Assembly: GCA_022824585.1 (NCBI GenBank)
Contig: JAJDZN010000255.1
Span: 1 to 64,000 of the forward strand
Length of the DNA: 64,000 nt
Reading direction: 5' to 3'
Origin: Bryobacterales bacterium
GTDB lineage: Bacteria; Acidobacteriota; Terriglobia; Bryobacterales; UBA6623
Made by a program: the position numbers and the translations under genes. Positions 45,038 to 54,639 of the stretch are shown piece by piece. The notes under the pieces are model-generated. The model worked only from the letters and a program-made list of their open reading frames with translations, made no database searches and was not told the DNA's origin. Position 1 is the first letter of the stretch; each line of letters begins with the position of its first letter.

Positions 45038-47116
45038 CTAGCTGCGCTGGCCGCCGGCCGCTTCCGCATCGATCAGCGAGAAGTCAGCAATGGTGGACAG
45101 AGCCTTCAGCATGCCCGCCAAGAACACCAAGCGATTGCGACGCACAGACTCGTCCTCCGCCATCACGAGGACATCGTCAAAATAGCGGTCCAAGGCCGGC
45201 CGAAGCGTAGCGATCGCTCGCAGCGAGGTCGCGTAGTCACGCTTGGCATTGCACTCGGCAATCTTTGTCCCAACGGGTTGCAGCGAGGCGTGCAGGTCCG
45301 CCTCCGCCCCGCCCTCCAGCAGAGTGAGATCCAAGTTCGCTCCGTCCAGCGATTGTGCCGTTCCAGACTGTTCCAGAATATTGCGGATCCGCTTGAAGCT
45401 GACCGCCAGAGCCTCGAAGTCAGGGGTGTGGCGCACTTCGGCCAAGGCTCGCGCCCGTGCTAGTGCGTCGACGGGCACGGCGTCGGAAGCAGCCAAGACT
45501 GCATCTGCGGAATCCGCACCAAAGCCGCCCGATTCCTGCAGCCAGAAGCGCAGACGATCCAAGAAGAAATCTCGCAGCTTTGGCGCATTGGCGCCGGCGG
45601 ACGCGGTCTCAACCAACCGGTCTAGCGAGATTGCCAGAGAGCCTTCCAGGACGATGCGAATCGCGCCGAAGGCCGCCCGGCGCAGCGCCAGCGGATCCTT
45701 CGATCCGGTAGGCATCAGGCCGATCCGAAACATCCCGCCCAGAGTCGTCAGCCGGTCGCCTAGCGACACCAGCTGCCCGACCAACGATCGCGGGATTGGA
45801 CCCGCGCCGCCCGCAGGCAGGTAGTGGTCGTAAATCGCGTCAGCCACCTCTCGAGGCTCTCCCTGCGCGGCTGCGTACAGACCCCCGATCTTCCCTTGAA
45901 GTTCCGGGAACTCGCCCACCATCTCGGTCGTTAGGTCGGTCTTTGCCAGGCGCACAGCACGCAGAGCGCGGTTCGCGTCGCTTGCGTTGACGGAAAGAGC
46001 TTCGCCCAGGCGCGCTACTGCTTCGACGTTGCTCTCGGTCTTGGACCAGTAACTGCCCAGCGAGGCTTGGAACGTGACCGACTTCAGTTCTTCCAGGCGA
46101 TCTGGCAGCGAACTCCTCTGGTCAAACTCCCAGAAGAAGCGGGCGTCATTGAATCTGGCCCGCAGGACGCGCTCGTGACCCCTGCGAATCACGCCATCGA
46201 TGTCTCTGCCAGAGTTCGCGATAGCCACGAAGCGATTCGCCATCGCACGTGAGCTGTCCTCAACGGCGAAGTACTTCTGATGGACGAGCATGACCGTCTC
46301 GAGCACCTCCTCGGGAAGGTCCAGATAGCTCTCGTCAAAGCTCCCCAAGACCGCCGTCGGATGCTCCGTCTCGAATACCAACGTCTGCAGCAACCGTTCG
46401 TTGCGCCGCAGTTCGTAGCCGGCTGGCAACAGCGCCTCGGCGTCAGCGACGATCTTCGACGCCCGGGCTTCGGCGGAAAGCAGCACGGCATTTGCGCGCA
46501 AGCCAGACCGATACTCTTCGGCCGAGTTAACGGTGATCGGCCCGGAACCGAGCCGCCGGTGCCCCCAAGTGACATTGCCGGACTTGACCCCGGCGAACTC
46601 AACGGGCACGACATCGCCATCGAGCAGCGCCACTAGCCAGCGAATCGGCCGGATAAATCGAGGACTGCCCTTGCCCTTCCAGTACATGCTGCGCGGAAAG
46701 CGCACGCCGAGCACGACGTCCGGCAGGGCGCTGGCCAGCAGGTCGTGCGTTCGCTGGCCGGCGATGGTGCGCCGCACGGTGAGCTTGCCGTCATCTCCTA
46801 GCTCAAGCTCCTCGACCGCAACGCCCGCCTTGCGTGCGAATCCCAGCGCCGCGCGGGTGGGGTTCCCGTCGGGATCGAACGCGATCTGCTTCGACGGTCC
46901 CGCCAAAGTCTCGGTCCGGTCGCGCTGCCGATCGGGCAGACCCTCCGCAACCAGCGCCAAGCGGCGCGGCGTGGCATCGACCGAGATTCGCCCGCCGCAC
47001 TCGAGGTCGAGCTCGCGCAGGGCCGCCCGGAAGCCTTTTTCCAAGTCCCGCATCGCCCCCGGCACCAAGCGAGCCGGGATCTCCTCGGTGCCGACTTCGA
47101 GAAGCAGGTCGCTCAC
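45038..47116 (-). CDS. glyS: glycyl-tRNA synthetase beta subunit
   Basis: The 692-aa beta subunit partners GlyQ in the alpha2beta2 enzyme. It begins [19 protein letters not shown], has the catalytic-core-contacting [20 protein letters not shown] and the HD-like region, and ends with a tRNA-binding helical/anticodon region ([21 protein letters not shown]). The start GTG 47116 overlaps the glyQ stop by 4 nt, giving translational coupling and equal dosage. Upstream open frame lies inside glyQ. Length is typical. Confidence 0.97.
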   Translation of the reverse strand: MSDLLLEVGTEEIPARLVPGAMRDLEKGFRAALRELDLECGGRISVDATPRRLALVAEGLPDRQRDRTETLAGPSKQIAFDPDGNPTRAALGFARKAGVAVEELELGDDGKLTVRRTIAGQRTHDLLASALPDVVLGVRFPRSMYWKGKGSPRFIRPIRWLVALLDGDVVPVEFAGVKSGNVTWGHRRLGSGPITVNSAEEYRSGLRANAVLLSAEARASKIVADAEALLPAGYELRRNERLLQTLVFETEHPTAVLGSFDESYLDLPEEVLETVMLVHQKYFAVEDSSRAMANRFVAIANSGRDIDGVIRRGHERVLRARFNDARFFWEFDQRSSLPDRLEELKSVTFQASLGSYWSKTESNVEAVARLGEALSVNASDANRALRAVRLAKTDLTTEMVGEFPELQGKIGGLYAAAQGEPREVADAIYDHYLPAGGAGPIPRSLVGQLVSLGDRLTTLGGMFRIGLMPTGSKDPLALRRAAFGAIRIVLEGSLAISLDRLVETASAGANAPKLRDFFLDRLRFWLQESGGFGADSADAVLAASDAVPVDALARARALAEVRHTPDFEALAVSFKRIRNILEQSGTAQSLDGANLDLTLLEGGAEADLHASLQPVGTKIAECNAKRDYATSLRAIATLRPALDRYFDDVLVMAEDESVRRNRLVFLAGMLKALSTIADFSLIDAEAAGGQRS

Positions 47117-48015
47117 GCTGCCTCCCCAGCCAAGTGCTGCCGTTGGTCGACCCACGCCTTGGCAACCGCAACCGCCAAGTTGCGCACTCGCTGGATCACT
47201 TGGGCGCGCTCGGTGACGCTGATCGCGCCCCGGGCCTGCAGCGTGTTGAACAAGTGCGAGCACTTCAAGGTCTGGTCGAACGCGGCCAGCAGCGGAAAAC
47301 GCCGCCGTTCCAACGGCGCTAGTTCGCTCGCATAGCGCTCCAGGAGCCGCTTGCACTCGGCTTCATGCAAGTTGAACTCGTCCCAGACGAAGCTGACATC
47401 AGCCTCCTCGAAGTTGTACGCGGAGTACTGCTCCTCGTCGGCCAGCCTCACGTCGGCGTAGGTCCAGCGGTCGTTCCAGCGGATGTCGTAAACGCTCTCG
47501 ACGTCCTGGATGAACGCAGCCAATCGCTCCAGGCCATAGGTGAGCTCGGCGGGAACGACGTCCAAGTCCAATCCGCCGCACTGTTGGAAGTAGGTGAACT
47601 GCGTGATCTCGAGGCCGTCCAGCATGACCTGCCAGCCCACGCCCCAGGCCCCCAGCGTCGGCGACTCCCAATTGTCCTCTTCCAATTTGCAATCGTGCTG
47701 CGAGAGGTCAATCCCGATCTCCTCCAAGCTCTTCAGATAGAGATCCACTACGTCTTCCGGCGCGGGCTTCAAGATCACCTGCAGTTGCATGTGCTTGTAC
47801 AAGCGGTTGGGGTTTTCGCCGTACCGCCCATCGGCAGGACGACGGCTGGGCTGCACGTAGGCAACGTTGTAGGGCTCGCTGCCCAGCACGCGCAAGAAAG
47901 TCTCCGGGCACATCGTCCCCGCGCCGACCTCGCAGTCGAACGGCTCTTGGATGATGCAACCCTGCCTGGCCCAGTACGCCTTCAGGCGCATCACGATCTC
48001 TTGGAACGTCAGCAT
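47113..48015 (-). CDS. glyQ: glycyl-tRNA synthetase alpha subunit
   Basis: The 300-aa catalytic subunit has the motif-rich class II core: [20 protein letters not shown], then [41 protein letters not shown] and [10 protein letters not shown]. The start ATG 48015 is followed by the canonical N-terminus; the 52 codons open upstream are not conserved. It is 249 bp from the next upstream gene and has a plausible promoter there, so it may be transcribed separately from the reductase. Confidence 0.97.
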   Translation of the reverse strand: MLTFQEIVMRLKAYWARQGCIIQEPFDCEVGAGTMCPETFLRVLGSEPYNVAYVQPSRRPADGRYGENPNRLYKHMQLQVILKPAPEDVVDLYLKSLEEIGIDLSQHDCKLEEDNWESPTLGAWGVGWQVMLDGLEITQFTYFQQCGGLDLDVVPAELTYGLERLAAFIQDVESVYDIRWNDRWTYADVRLADEEQYSAYNFEEADVSFVWDEFNLHEAECKRLLERYASELAPLERRRFPLLAAFDQTLKCSHLFNTLQARGAISVTERAQVIQRVRNLAVAVAKAWVDQRQHLAGEAA

Positions 48016-48082
48016 GGGAGCTCCACTCGCCTCAGGCAGAGGCTGCACTAACTCCGGGTCGGAGTGGCGGGCCCGAAATTTG

Positions 48083-48091
48083 AGAATAGCA
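48083..48091 (-). promoter_or_regulatory. extended -10 promoter candidate for glyQS
   Basis: On the minus strand TGC precedes TATTCT, the extended -10 pattern, about 68 bp upstream of the glyQ ATG. The -35 position is poor, which extended -10 promoters tolerate. Confidence 0.4.
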
Positions 48092-48264
48092 CTCGATAGG
48101 ATTCCGAGGGCTCGGCCTAGATCGCCCCGGTTACAGCGCCCGGAGCGAGCGCGGATCGCGTTGACCCGCAATGCGTGCCTGGGATCGAGGGCCCGCAGCG
48201 AAAGTAACGGTCTTGCCGACCTTGCCCGGTCAGATCGTGCGGGGCCTATTTGCTGGCTGACCGC

Positions 48265-48789
48265 CTACCTAGCCGAGTATCCGAGGCGATTTCGCGAATC
48301 AGGGTCGCGCGTCAACGACCCAGGAGCTACGCCAAGCGCAGCAGCCAAGGCTGGACGCACCATCCCATCCGTCTGATCCGTGTTGGGGAACCCCAGCCGG
48401 TCATTGACGTAGATTTCCCATGCACCCTCGCGAACAGAGAATTCAGCGGGGAATTCCGGCTCCGCCATGACCGCAGCGTTGAACTCGCGGGCGCGCCGCA
48501 GCGCCTCGTGAAAGCGATCTTCCAGCGAGCCTTCCAAGCCGCTGCGAACACTGGTCAACAGGCCCGGGCCGGGAGGGTTGAGGTTGACGGAAAAGGTGTC
48601 CCGCTTGCCGGCGATCAGGATTCCCGGCCCGCCGGGCATGTGGGCGTAGTCTGCCAGGTCCACCCAATCGGCCGGATGGTCGTCGGCCTTGCGCCAGCGG
48701 TCGAAGATCACCAAGAACTGGTCAAGGTCGGGAACGGGTGGGCAGTCAAGCAACAGCTTGACATCAATCCTCTGCAAGTTTGATTGCAT
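48265..48789 (-). CDS. conserved-looking protein of unknown function downstream of the reductase
   Basis: The 174-aa product has no signal peptide or membrane segment and I do not recognise its family. It reads as a compact alpha/beta protein: DVKLLLDCPPVPDLDQFLVI, PGILIAGKRDTFSVNL, then a helical AREFNAAVMAEPEFPAEF and a strand-rich EIYVNDRLGFPN. Its ATG at 48789 lies 14 bp after the nitrite/sulfite reductase stop, so the two are surely one transcript. A role linked to the reductase (assembly or electron supply) is only an inference from position. Confidence 0.75.
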   Translation of the reverse strand: MQSNLQRIDVKLLLDCPPVPDLDQFLVIFDRWRKADDHPADWVDLADYAHMPGGPGILIAGKRDTFSVNLNPPGPGLLTSVRSGLEGSLEDRFHEALRRAREFNAAVMAEPEFPAEFSVREGAWEIYVNDRLGFPNTDQTDGMVRPALAAALGVAPGSLTRDPDSRNRLGYSAR

Positions 48790-48803
48790 GCGGTCGGCCA
48801 GGC

Positions 48804-50939
48804 CTAGAAATCCGTCGCCTGCGAATACACGCCCTGTGCCGCCTCGATGAACAGGGTCGCTTCTTCAACGCGCAGCCGGGCCCGTTCCGAATCCTCGCTC
48901 GGGCCTTCTTGCGCCGTGCGCATGAAGTTGTCGGCAAACGGCCTATAAAAGCTGTCGGTGTCGTAGAAGTGCTTGCGAAATTCCTCAACCGTGTCGTAGC
49001 GGTCCGAGAGCCACAGCCCCTTCGTGAACAGAAGCGCGTCGGCGGCCTTCTTGCACGCCTCGAACGCCTTGGCCGACGCGTCGCCGAATCGATCCCGCTC
49101 CAGATCCAAGGTGGACTCGAAGTGAATCCGGTCGGCGTCCTCGAGCAAGAACTCCGCTTGATCGACAACCTCGCCCGCGCACTCGCCGACACCGATCGAG
49201 CGCTTGTACTGCCATGGCTGGCGGATATCGCGATAGAAGTCGGGCGACTCCTCGAACGTGGGCAGCTCCATGAACTCGGCCAGCTCTTGCTTGACGCGCG
49301 TCTTGCCGAGGCGGGCCACCACGTCGCTCAACGTCTCGTCGCCGCGCTTCTCGCGGTTGTAGAACTCCGTCACCCTGACGATGGCCTTGTCCACGTTTTG
49401 CGACGGGATCTTGCCGACGGCGAGGCCGTACGACTCGGCATTGTTGCGCGTCGAGCCGCCCAGAGTGACTTGGAACACCGGCGCGGTGTCGTTCTTCTTG
49501 CGCTGGACAGAGCCGAAGAACCCGATGTCGGCAATGTGGTGCTGGCCGCAAGAATTGAAGCAGCCGCTGATCTTGATCTTGAGATCGGAGCGGTGCGCGA
49601 TCGCGCTCATTCCATTGCCGAATTCCTTCCTCAGGTGCGCCGCCAAGCCCCGCGAAGCCGTGATGCCGAGCTTGCAAGAATCGGTTCCCGGGCAGGCAAC
49701 GACGTCCTTGAGCCGGCCCGCCCCGGTCTCGGCAAGGCCGATCTCGGCCAGGTTGGCGAACAAGCCCGGCAGGTCCGCGTTAGAAACCCACTGCAGCAGC
49801 AGGTTCTGGTCGACCGTGGTGCGCAAAGTGTCCTTGACATACTTCCGCGAGACATCCGCCAGCTGCCGCGCCTGTAGCGAGGTGATGTCGCCGAGGGGCA
49901 AGTAGATGTCCACCATCGAATAGCCATCCTGGCTCTGCGGATGCACGTTGAGCTCGAGCCACTCGGCGAACTGCGGGCTCTGGCCGCCGCCCGCATCGAG
50001 CCGCGAAGGCGGCTTCAACGGTTCGTCGCGGAGCTGCTCCAGCGCCAGCTGGAGCTCGCCCTCCCACCGCGGGTCGGCCGACAGCCGCTCGCGCTCCTCT
50101 TCGACCAGCCGCCTGAATTCGTCGATCCCCTGCTTGGCGATCAAGAACTTCATGCGCGCCTTGGCGCGATTCTTCTTCTCTCCCAGCCTTGCGAACACGC
50201 GCGAGATCGCCTGCGCCAAGGGCAGCATCTGGTCGGCCGGCATGAACTCGCTGTAGAGCTTTGCCTGGTGCGGCAGAGAGCCGAGTCCGCCGCCGACGTA
50301 GACCTCGAAACCCTGAACTCCATCTCGGACTCTCGCGACGGCGCCGATGTCGTGCATCCGGCCCAGGCCGCAACCGTGCTCGGAGCACCCCGAGTAGGAG
50401 ATCTTGAACTTGCGGCCGAAATTCTGCGCATCCGGATGGCGCAGCATGAAGTACGCCATCGCGTGGGCATGCGGAGCGACATCGAACGCCTCGTCGGTGC
50501 AAACTCCCGCGCACGGGCAGCAGGTCACGTTGCGGATGACGTTGCCACACGCCTCGCGCGTGGTGATGCCCACGGCCGCCAGCCGTCGCATCAGGTTCGG
50601 GGTGTCATTGATGTCGACGAAATGGCACTGGAAGTCCTGACGTGTCGTCACGTGCAGCACGCCAACGGCGTATTCCTCGGCGATGTCCGCCAACGCTACC
50701 AATTGGTCGGCGCTCATCCGCCCCATCGGGATCTTGATGCGCTGCATCTGGACCCGATCCTGGCGCTGCCCGTACACGCCGTGGCGCAGGCGGAATTCGG
50801 TAAAGATCTTCTCGTCGACCAAGCCGGCCTGGACCCGCCGCAGCTCGGTCTCGAAGATGTCGATCTCTTCCCGAACCGGATTGGGCAGGTGCCCCCATTC
50901 GGCGCTACTGTCCACGGGCTGTAGGTTGACTTCGGACAT
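48804..50939 (-). CDS. siroheme-dependent nitrite/sulfite reductase
   Basis: The 711-aa enzyme has the two-fold repeated ferredoxin-like half domains of this family. The C-terminal half carries the cluster motif C-x5-C in ACPGTDSCKLG and C-x3-C in GCFNSCGQHH that bind [4Fe-4S] coupled to siroheme. The N-terminal half has GRMSADQLVALADIAEEY, RNVTCCPCAGVC and YSGCSEHGCG. It reduces sulfite or nitrite by six electrons in the cytosol. Sulfite and nitrite types cannot be separated safely here; no nitrate reductase or other cys genes are in view. It heads the operon with the 174-aa gene. Confidence 0.92.
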   Translation of the reverse strand: MSEVNLQPVDSSAEWGHLPNPVREEIDIFETELRRVQAGLVDEKIFTEFRLRHGVYGQRQDRVQMQRIKIPMGRMSADQLVALADIAEEYAVGVLHVTTRQDFQCHFVDINDTPNLMRRLAAVGITTREACGNVIRNVTCCPCAGVCTDEAFDVAPHAHAMAYFMLRHPDAQNFGRKFKISYSGCSEHGCGLGRMHDIGAVARVRDGVQGFEVYVGGGLGSLPHQAKLYSEFMPADQMLPLAQAISRVFARLGEKKNRAKARMKFLIAKQGIDEFRRLVEEERERLSADPRWEGELQLALEQLRDEPLKPPSRLDAGGGQSPQFAEWLELNVHPQSQDGYSMVDIYLPLGDITSLQARQLADVSRKYVKDTLRTTVDQNLLLQWVSNADLPGLFANLAEIGLAETGAGRLKDVVACPGTDSCKLGITASRGLAAHLRKEFGNGMSAIAHRSDLKIKISGCFNSCGQHHIADIGFFGSVQRKKNDTAPVFQVTLGGSTRNNAESYGLAVGKIPSQNVDKAIVRVTEFYNREKRGDETLSDVVARLGKTRVKQELAEFMELPTFEESPDFYRDIRQPWQYKRSIGVGECAGEVVDQAEFLLEDADRIHFESTLDLERDRFGDASAKAFEACKKAADALLFTKGLWLSDRYDTVEEFRKHFYDTDSFYRPFADNFMRTAQEGPSEDSERARLRVEEATLFIEAAQGVYSQATDF

Positions 50940-51281
50940 GCTGCGAACCTGCCCAATGGGCGTTAGGCACCAGCGGCTGCGGACGCTGCCTCGAACGGCG
51001 CAGGGCAGCCAACTGCCTAGTGTGATGTTACCACCACCGCCCGATTCGACTGGGTCAGCAGCACCCGCGACAAGATCCTGCGGCTGGCGGGCGCGAGCGC
51101 CAGCTGCAGGCCTGGGAGAAATCGAACGAGCCGAACTCGGAGATTGCGACTAACACCCGCCGGACAACTTGGCCGAAGTGCCGCAGATCAGGGCGAGCTT
51201 GCCTCAGTCCGGTCCAAATCGCACGCGCACCGCACGTTCAGACAGCACAGTCGTGTACAGTATTGCCAAAGGCAGGCACTC
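50940..51281. other. 342-bp divergent stretch without a gene
   Basis: The reductase and the secreted propeller protein diverge here. TACAGT at 51256-51261 is a possible -10 for the propeller gene, 20 nt before its ATG. I find nothing else. Confidence 0.45.
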
Positions 51282-52349
51282 ATGTTACGCACGTTTCTCA
51301 CGGCGCTATTCGCCACTCTGTTGCTGGTCACTTGGCACGCCAGTTTCGCGCCCGCACCGACTGCGGCAGACAACCACCTCACCAGCGGACAGGGCGACTA
51401 CAAGTTCAAGGTCGTCTACAAGGGCAGCCACCTTCCGCAAGAGGCCCAGGCCGTGCTCGAGAAGGCCCACGGGGGATTCGCCATCGACCGCCGCGACGGC
51501 AAGGGCGAGGTCTACTTCGCGCTGCCGGGCGCCGGCATCATCCAGATCAGCAGCGACCTGGGCGCAACCAAGATGCTGCCCACCGCAGCCGAGATGAAGC
51601 CGCACAACATGCACAACGCCACGATCTGGTACGACTCCAGCGGCGCCGCTCACCTGACGTTTCCCGGCAACGGAAACAGCACGGTCTACACGACCGATTT
51701 GGGCGGAAAGCTCGAGCACAAGCTAACCACCCCCAGTGGCGGCGAGGACCTTGGAACGCCGACCGCCACCGATTACTTCATGGGCCGCGGGAACTTCGTG
51801 CCGACCGACGTCGAGGAGCTTGACGGCCTGTTGTACGTCGCCACCGGCTATTCGTCGCTGGACTACGTGATCACCGCCAAGGTGGAAAGCACCAGTCCAT
51901 TCAAGATCTCCTGGTACGACCTCGCCTTCGGAGGCAAGGGCAGCGGGGCCGGACAGTTCGGCACCGGTCACGGCATCACCGTTCCGATGGGAACGCGCCG
52001 CGTCGATGTCGCCGACCGTCCGAACGCCGAGATCGATCGCTTCACGCGCCACGGCCAGTACATCTCCACCCTCAAGCTCCCGTTGGGATCGTTTCCTTGC
52101 GATGTCGACTATCTGGACAACCTCGGCGTGGTCGGCGCCCTGCACGGCGCGGACCGGCCGCAGGGCGCACCGATCTATATCCTCGAAGACGACAGGTTGG
52201 TATCGACCATCCTGCCCAAAGCCGAACTGGGCCTCGAAAAATTCCAGCATGTCCACAACGCGGTGCTGCACAAGGCCAATGGCAAGCTGTACGTGATCGC
52301 GCAAGCTTGGAATCCGGGAGACTTCGCCATCTTCGAGCGCGTAATGTAG
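51282..52349 (+). CDS. secreted beta-propeller protein of unknown function
   Basis: The 355-aa product begins MLRTFLTALFATLLLVTWHA with cleavage likely near APTAADN. The rest is strand-rich with propeller-like repeats such as GEVYFALPGAGIIQISSDLG, AHLTFPGNGNSTVYTTDLGG and GRRDVADRP-like NHL turns (VDVADRPNAEIDRFTRHG). The pattern suits a six-bladed NHL-type propeller that would act in the periplasm or outside. No catalytic residue stands out. ATG 51282 is chosen because the signal begins there; the upstream open frame has no family features. Confidence 0.78.
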   Translation: MLRTFLTALFATLLLVTWHASFAPAPTAADNHLTSGQGDYKFKVVYKGSHLPQEAQAVLEKAHGGFAIDRRDGKGEVYFALPGAGIIQISSDLGATKMLPTAAEMKPHNMHNATIWYDSSGAAHLTFPGNGNSTVYTTDLGGKLEHKLTTPSGGEDLGTPTATDYFMGRGNFVPTDVEELDGLLYVATGYSSLDYVITAKVESTSPFKISWYDLAFGGKGSGAGQFGTGHGITVPMGTRRVDVADRPNAEIDRFTRHGQYISTLKLPLGSFPCDVDYLDNLGVVGALHGADRPQGAPIYILEDDRLVSTILPKAELGLEKFQHVHNAVLHKANGKLYVIAQAWNPGDFAIFERVM

Positions 52350-52447
52350 CCATTTCGGCGGCACGCTTGCTTGCAGTCGAGACTGTCGGAGCCCGCCCGA
52401 TGGCGGAGCGTCACATTGCGCGCCTCCCGAGTCCTGCCTAACGCCTC

Positions 52448-53617
52448 ATGCCCGAATCGCTCGCACCATCGACAATCGAGGAGTTGCGCGCCGCCCTGCT
52501 CCGCGGCGCTGAGGAGCAGGCGAGCATCGAGACGCGGGGCGCCTTCTCAAAGGCAAGTTTCGGCGGTCCGCTCCGGCAGGCCACCTGCCGGTTGCAGACC
52601 TGCGGCCTCAACCGCCTGCTGGCGTACGAGCCCGCCGACCTCACGGTCAGTGTCGAAGCGGGCATGCGCTACGCCGACCTGAGCCGGACGCTCGCGGAGA
52701 ACAACCAGTTTCTTCCGCTCGACCCTCCGTTCGCCGAGGATGCGACCGTAGGCGGGATCCTGGCAGCGAACTCCAGCGGCAGCCGGCGTCGACGGTTCGG
52801 CACCGCGCGCGACATGACCATCGGCATGCGCTTCGCAACGCTGGACGGCAAGATCGTCAGTTCGGGCGGCATGGTCGTCAAGAACGTGACCGGACTGGAC
52901 ATGGCCAAATTGATGATCGGATCATTTGGCACGCTCGCCGTCATCGCTTCAGCGAACTTCAAGTTGTTCCCCATGCCCGAGAGTTTCGCTTCATTCGTGT
53001 TCCGCGGGGCATCGGCGTCCCTGCTGGAGGTGCGCAAGCAAATCCTGGGGGGCGTCCTGCAACCGATCGCGATCGACTGGCTCGACGCCGGCGCTGCCCA
53101 AGCTCTCGGCCTGGGTGGCTCGCCGGCGCTGCTCGCCGAGGCCGCGGGAAGCCCTTCCGTAACGCGCCGGTTCAACGAGGCTTTTGACACGCTCGCAGCG
53201 ACACATGGCGTGAGCCTTGACGGCGCGCCGGAGGGACTCTGGCAGCGCGTGCGCGAATGCGGCCCGAGCTGGCTGAACACCCACCCGGACGGCGCGCTGG
53301 TGCGCTGTTCCACGGTCCAGACCAGGCTGGCAGAACTGTTGGAGCTGGCAGCCCGCTGCGGCTGCGCAGCCGCGCTTCGCGCCGGCAACGCGACCGGGCT
53401 CCTGCTGGCGCCGGACAGCGAGACGGCCGGGCGCGCCATCGCCGAACTTCGGCAAGGGGATTTCCGCGCTACTCTCGAGGCGGGCCCTGACTCGCTCAAG
53501 CACAGCATCGAGCAATGGAACGCTGGCGGCAGCGAGCTGCAGCTGATGCAGCGCATCAAGGCCGACTTCGATCCCCTGTCGCTGCTCAACCGGAGCCGAT
53601 TGTATGGTGTGGTCTAG
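52448..53617 (+). CDS. GlcE-like FAD-binding oxidoreductase subunit
   Basis: The 389-aa protein has a PCMH-type FAD domain: LTVSVEAGMRYADLSRTL, then DATVGGILAANSSGSRRRRFGTARD, GMVVKNVTGLDMAKLMIGSFGTL and the RIKADFDP segment near the C-terminus. This order matches GlcE, a subunit of the glycolate oxidase complex with GlcD and GlcF. Neither partner is in the window, so it is an orphan copy or part of a scattered complex. It is cytosolic or membrane-associated. The start ATG 52448 is well placed relative to the domain. Confidence 0.87.
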   Translation: MPESLAPSTIEELRAALLRGAEEQASIETRGAFSKASFGGPLRQATCRLQTCGLNRLLAYEPADLTVSVEAGMRYADLSRTLAENNQFLPLDPPFAEDATVGGILAANSSGSRRRRFGTARDMTIGMRFATLDGKIVSSGGMVVKNVTGLDMAKLMIGSFGTLAVIASANFKLFPMPESFASFVFRGASASLLEVRKQILGGVLQPIAIDWLDAGAAQALGLGGSPALLAEAAGSPSVTRRFNEAFDTLAATHGVSLDGAPEGLWQRVRECGPSWLNTHPDGALVRCSTVQTRLAELLELAARCGCAAALRAGNATGLLLAPDSETAGRAIAELRQGDFRATLEAGPDSLKHSIEQWNAGGSELQLMQRIKADFDPLSLLNRSRLYGVV

Positions 53618-53635
53618 ACCCTTGTCGTTGCAATT

Positions 53636-53666
53636 TTGACACACTTGAGTGTATCCAAGTCATTAT
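53636..53666 (+). promoter_or_regulatory. AT-rich promoter region of lpxC with small palindrome
   Basis: TTGACA at 53636-53641 is a perfect -35. CATTAT at 53661-53666 is the nearest -10-like hexamer, at a long 19-bp spacing. Between them ACACT/AGTGT pair around 2 nt at 53641-53652, a possible operator. The stretch stands out from the GC-rich surroundings. Confidence 0.45.
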
Positions 53667-53724
53667 TTAACAGATACTTGCAAAACTTCTCCGAACCTGC
53701 TATCACGACAGAGAGCTTCGGTTC

Positions 53725-54639
53725 GTGCTTTTCTCCGCCAACGGCAGCGCTGCTCGTTACGAGCACACGATCGAACGCCCGGTAGCCGCCAGCGGCGTAG
53801 GGCTGCATTACGGTGTCGCCGTCAACTTGCGCCTCGCACCGGCCGCGGCGGGCCAGGGAGTGGTGTTCGTACGCACCGATCTGGACGATTTCTCGATCCC
53901 CGCAAGCTGGCGCCATGTCGCGAGGGTCAGCTTCGCGACCAGCCTCATGCGCCAGAGCGTGCTGCTGTCGACGACCGAGCATCTGCTGAGCAGCCTGCGG
54001 GCCCTGGGCGTGGACAACGTGCGCATCGAAATCGACCAACTGGAAGTCCCGATCCTGGACGGCAGCGCGCTGCCGTGGGCGGACTTGCTGCGCAAGGCGG
54101 GGATGCGCAAGCAGCGCCGGCACAGGCGCTACCTGCGCGTGATCCGGCCTGTCGAAGTGAGCGACGGGGAAAAGCGCATCTCCATCGAACCCGCCCGAGA
54201 GTTCCGCGTGGTCTGCGAGACTCGGTATCCACACCCGCTGGTCGGCCCGCAAAGACAGGAGTTGACAGTCACTCCGCAGGCCTACGTAGAAGGCATTGCC
54301 CCAGCTCGGACCTTCGGGTTTGAACAAGACCTGGACCTACTGCGAGACCAAGGCTTGATTCGCGGCGCGTCACTGGAGAACGCCGTCTGCTTCGGAACCG
54401 ATTCCGTGCTCAACGAGGGCGGCCTGCGCTTTGCGGACGAACCGTGCCGCCACAAGCTGCTAGATCTGATCGGCGACCTTGCCCTGCTCGGCTACCCGTT
54501 GCTGGGAAGGGTGGTCGCCTCCCGCGCAGGGCACGCGATGCACGTGGCGCTAGTGGACCGCATCATGCATGATCCAAGCTGCTACGAAATCGTGACGCTG
54601 GATCAATTGGAAGCCGCAGCTGGCGCGCCGGCAGCTTGA
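53725..54639 (+). CDS. lpxC: UDP-3-O-acyl-N-acetylglucosamine deacetylase
   Basis: The 304-aa zinc enzyme commits precursors to lipid A. It has SGVGLHYGVAVNLRL at the N-terminus, the first zinc His in STTEHLLSSLRALG, the second zinc pair in CRHKLLDLIGDL, and the catalytic His in SRAGHAMHVAL. Length and motifs are typical. The GTG 53725 start gives the usual short N-terminus. Its last 37 nt overlap the convergent HEAT-domain gene. No other lpx gene is adjacent. Confidence 0.96.
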   Translation: MLFSANGSAARYEHTIERPVAASGVGLHYGVAVNLRLAPAAAGQGVVFVRTDLDDFSIPASWRHVARVSFATSLMRQSVLLSTTEHLLSSLRALGVDNVRIEIDQLEVPILDGSALPWADLLRKAGMRKQRRHRRYLRVIRPVEVSDGEKRISIEPAREFRVVCETRYPHPLVGPQRQELTVTPQAYVEGIAPARTFGFEQDLDLLRDQGLIRGASLENAVCFGTDSVLNEGGLRFADEPCRHKLLDLIGDLALLGYPLLGRVVASRAGHAMHVALVDRIMHDPSCYEIVTLDQLEAAAGAPAA

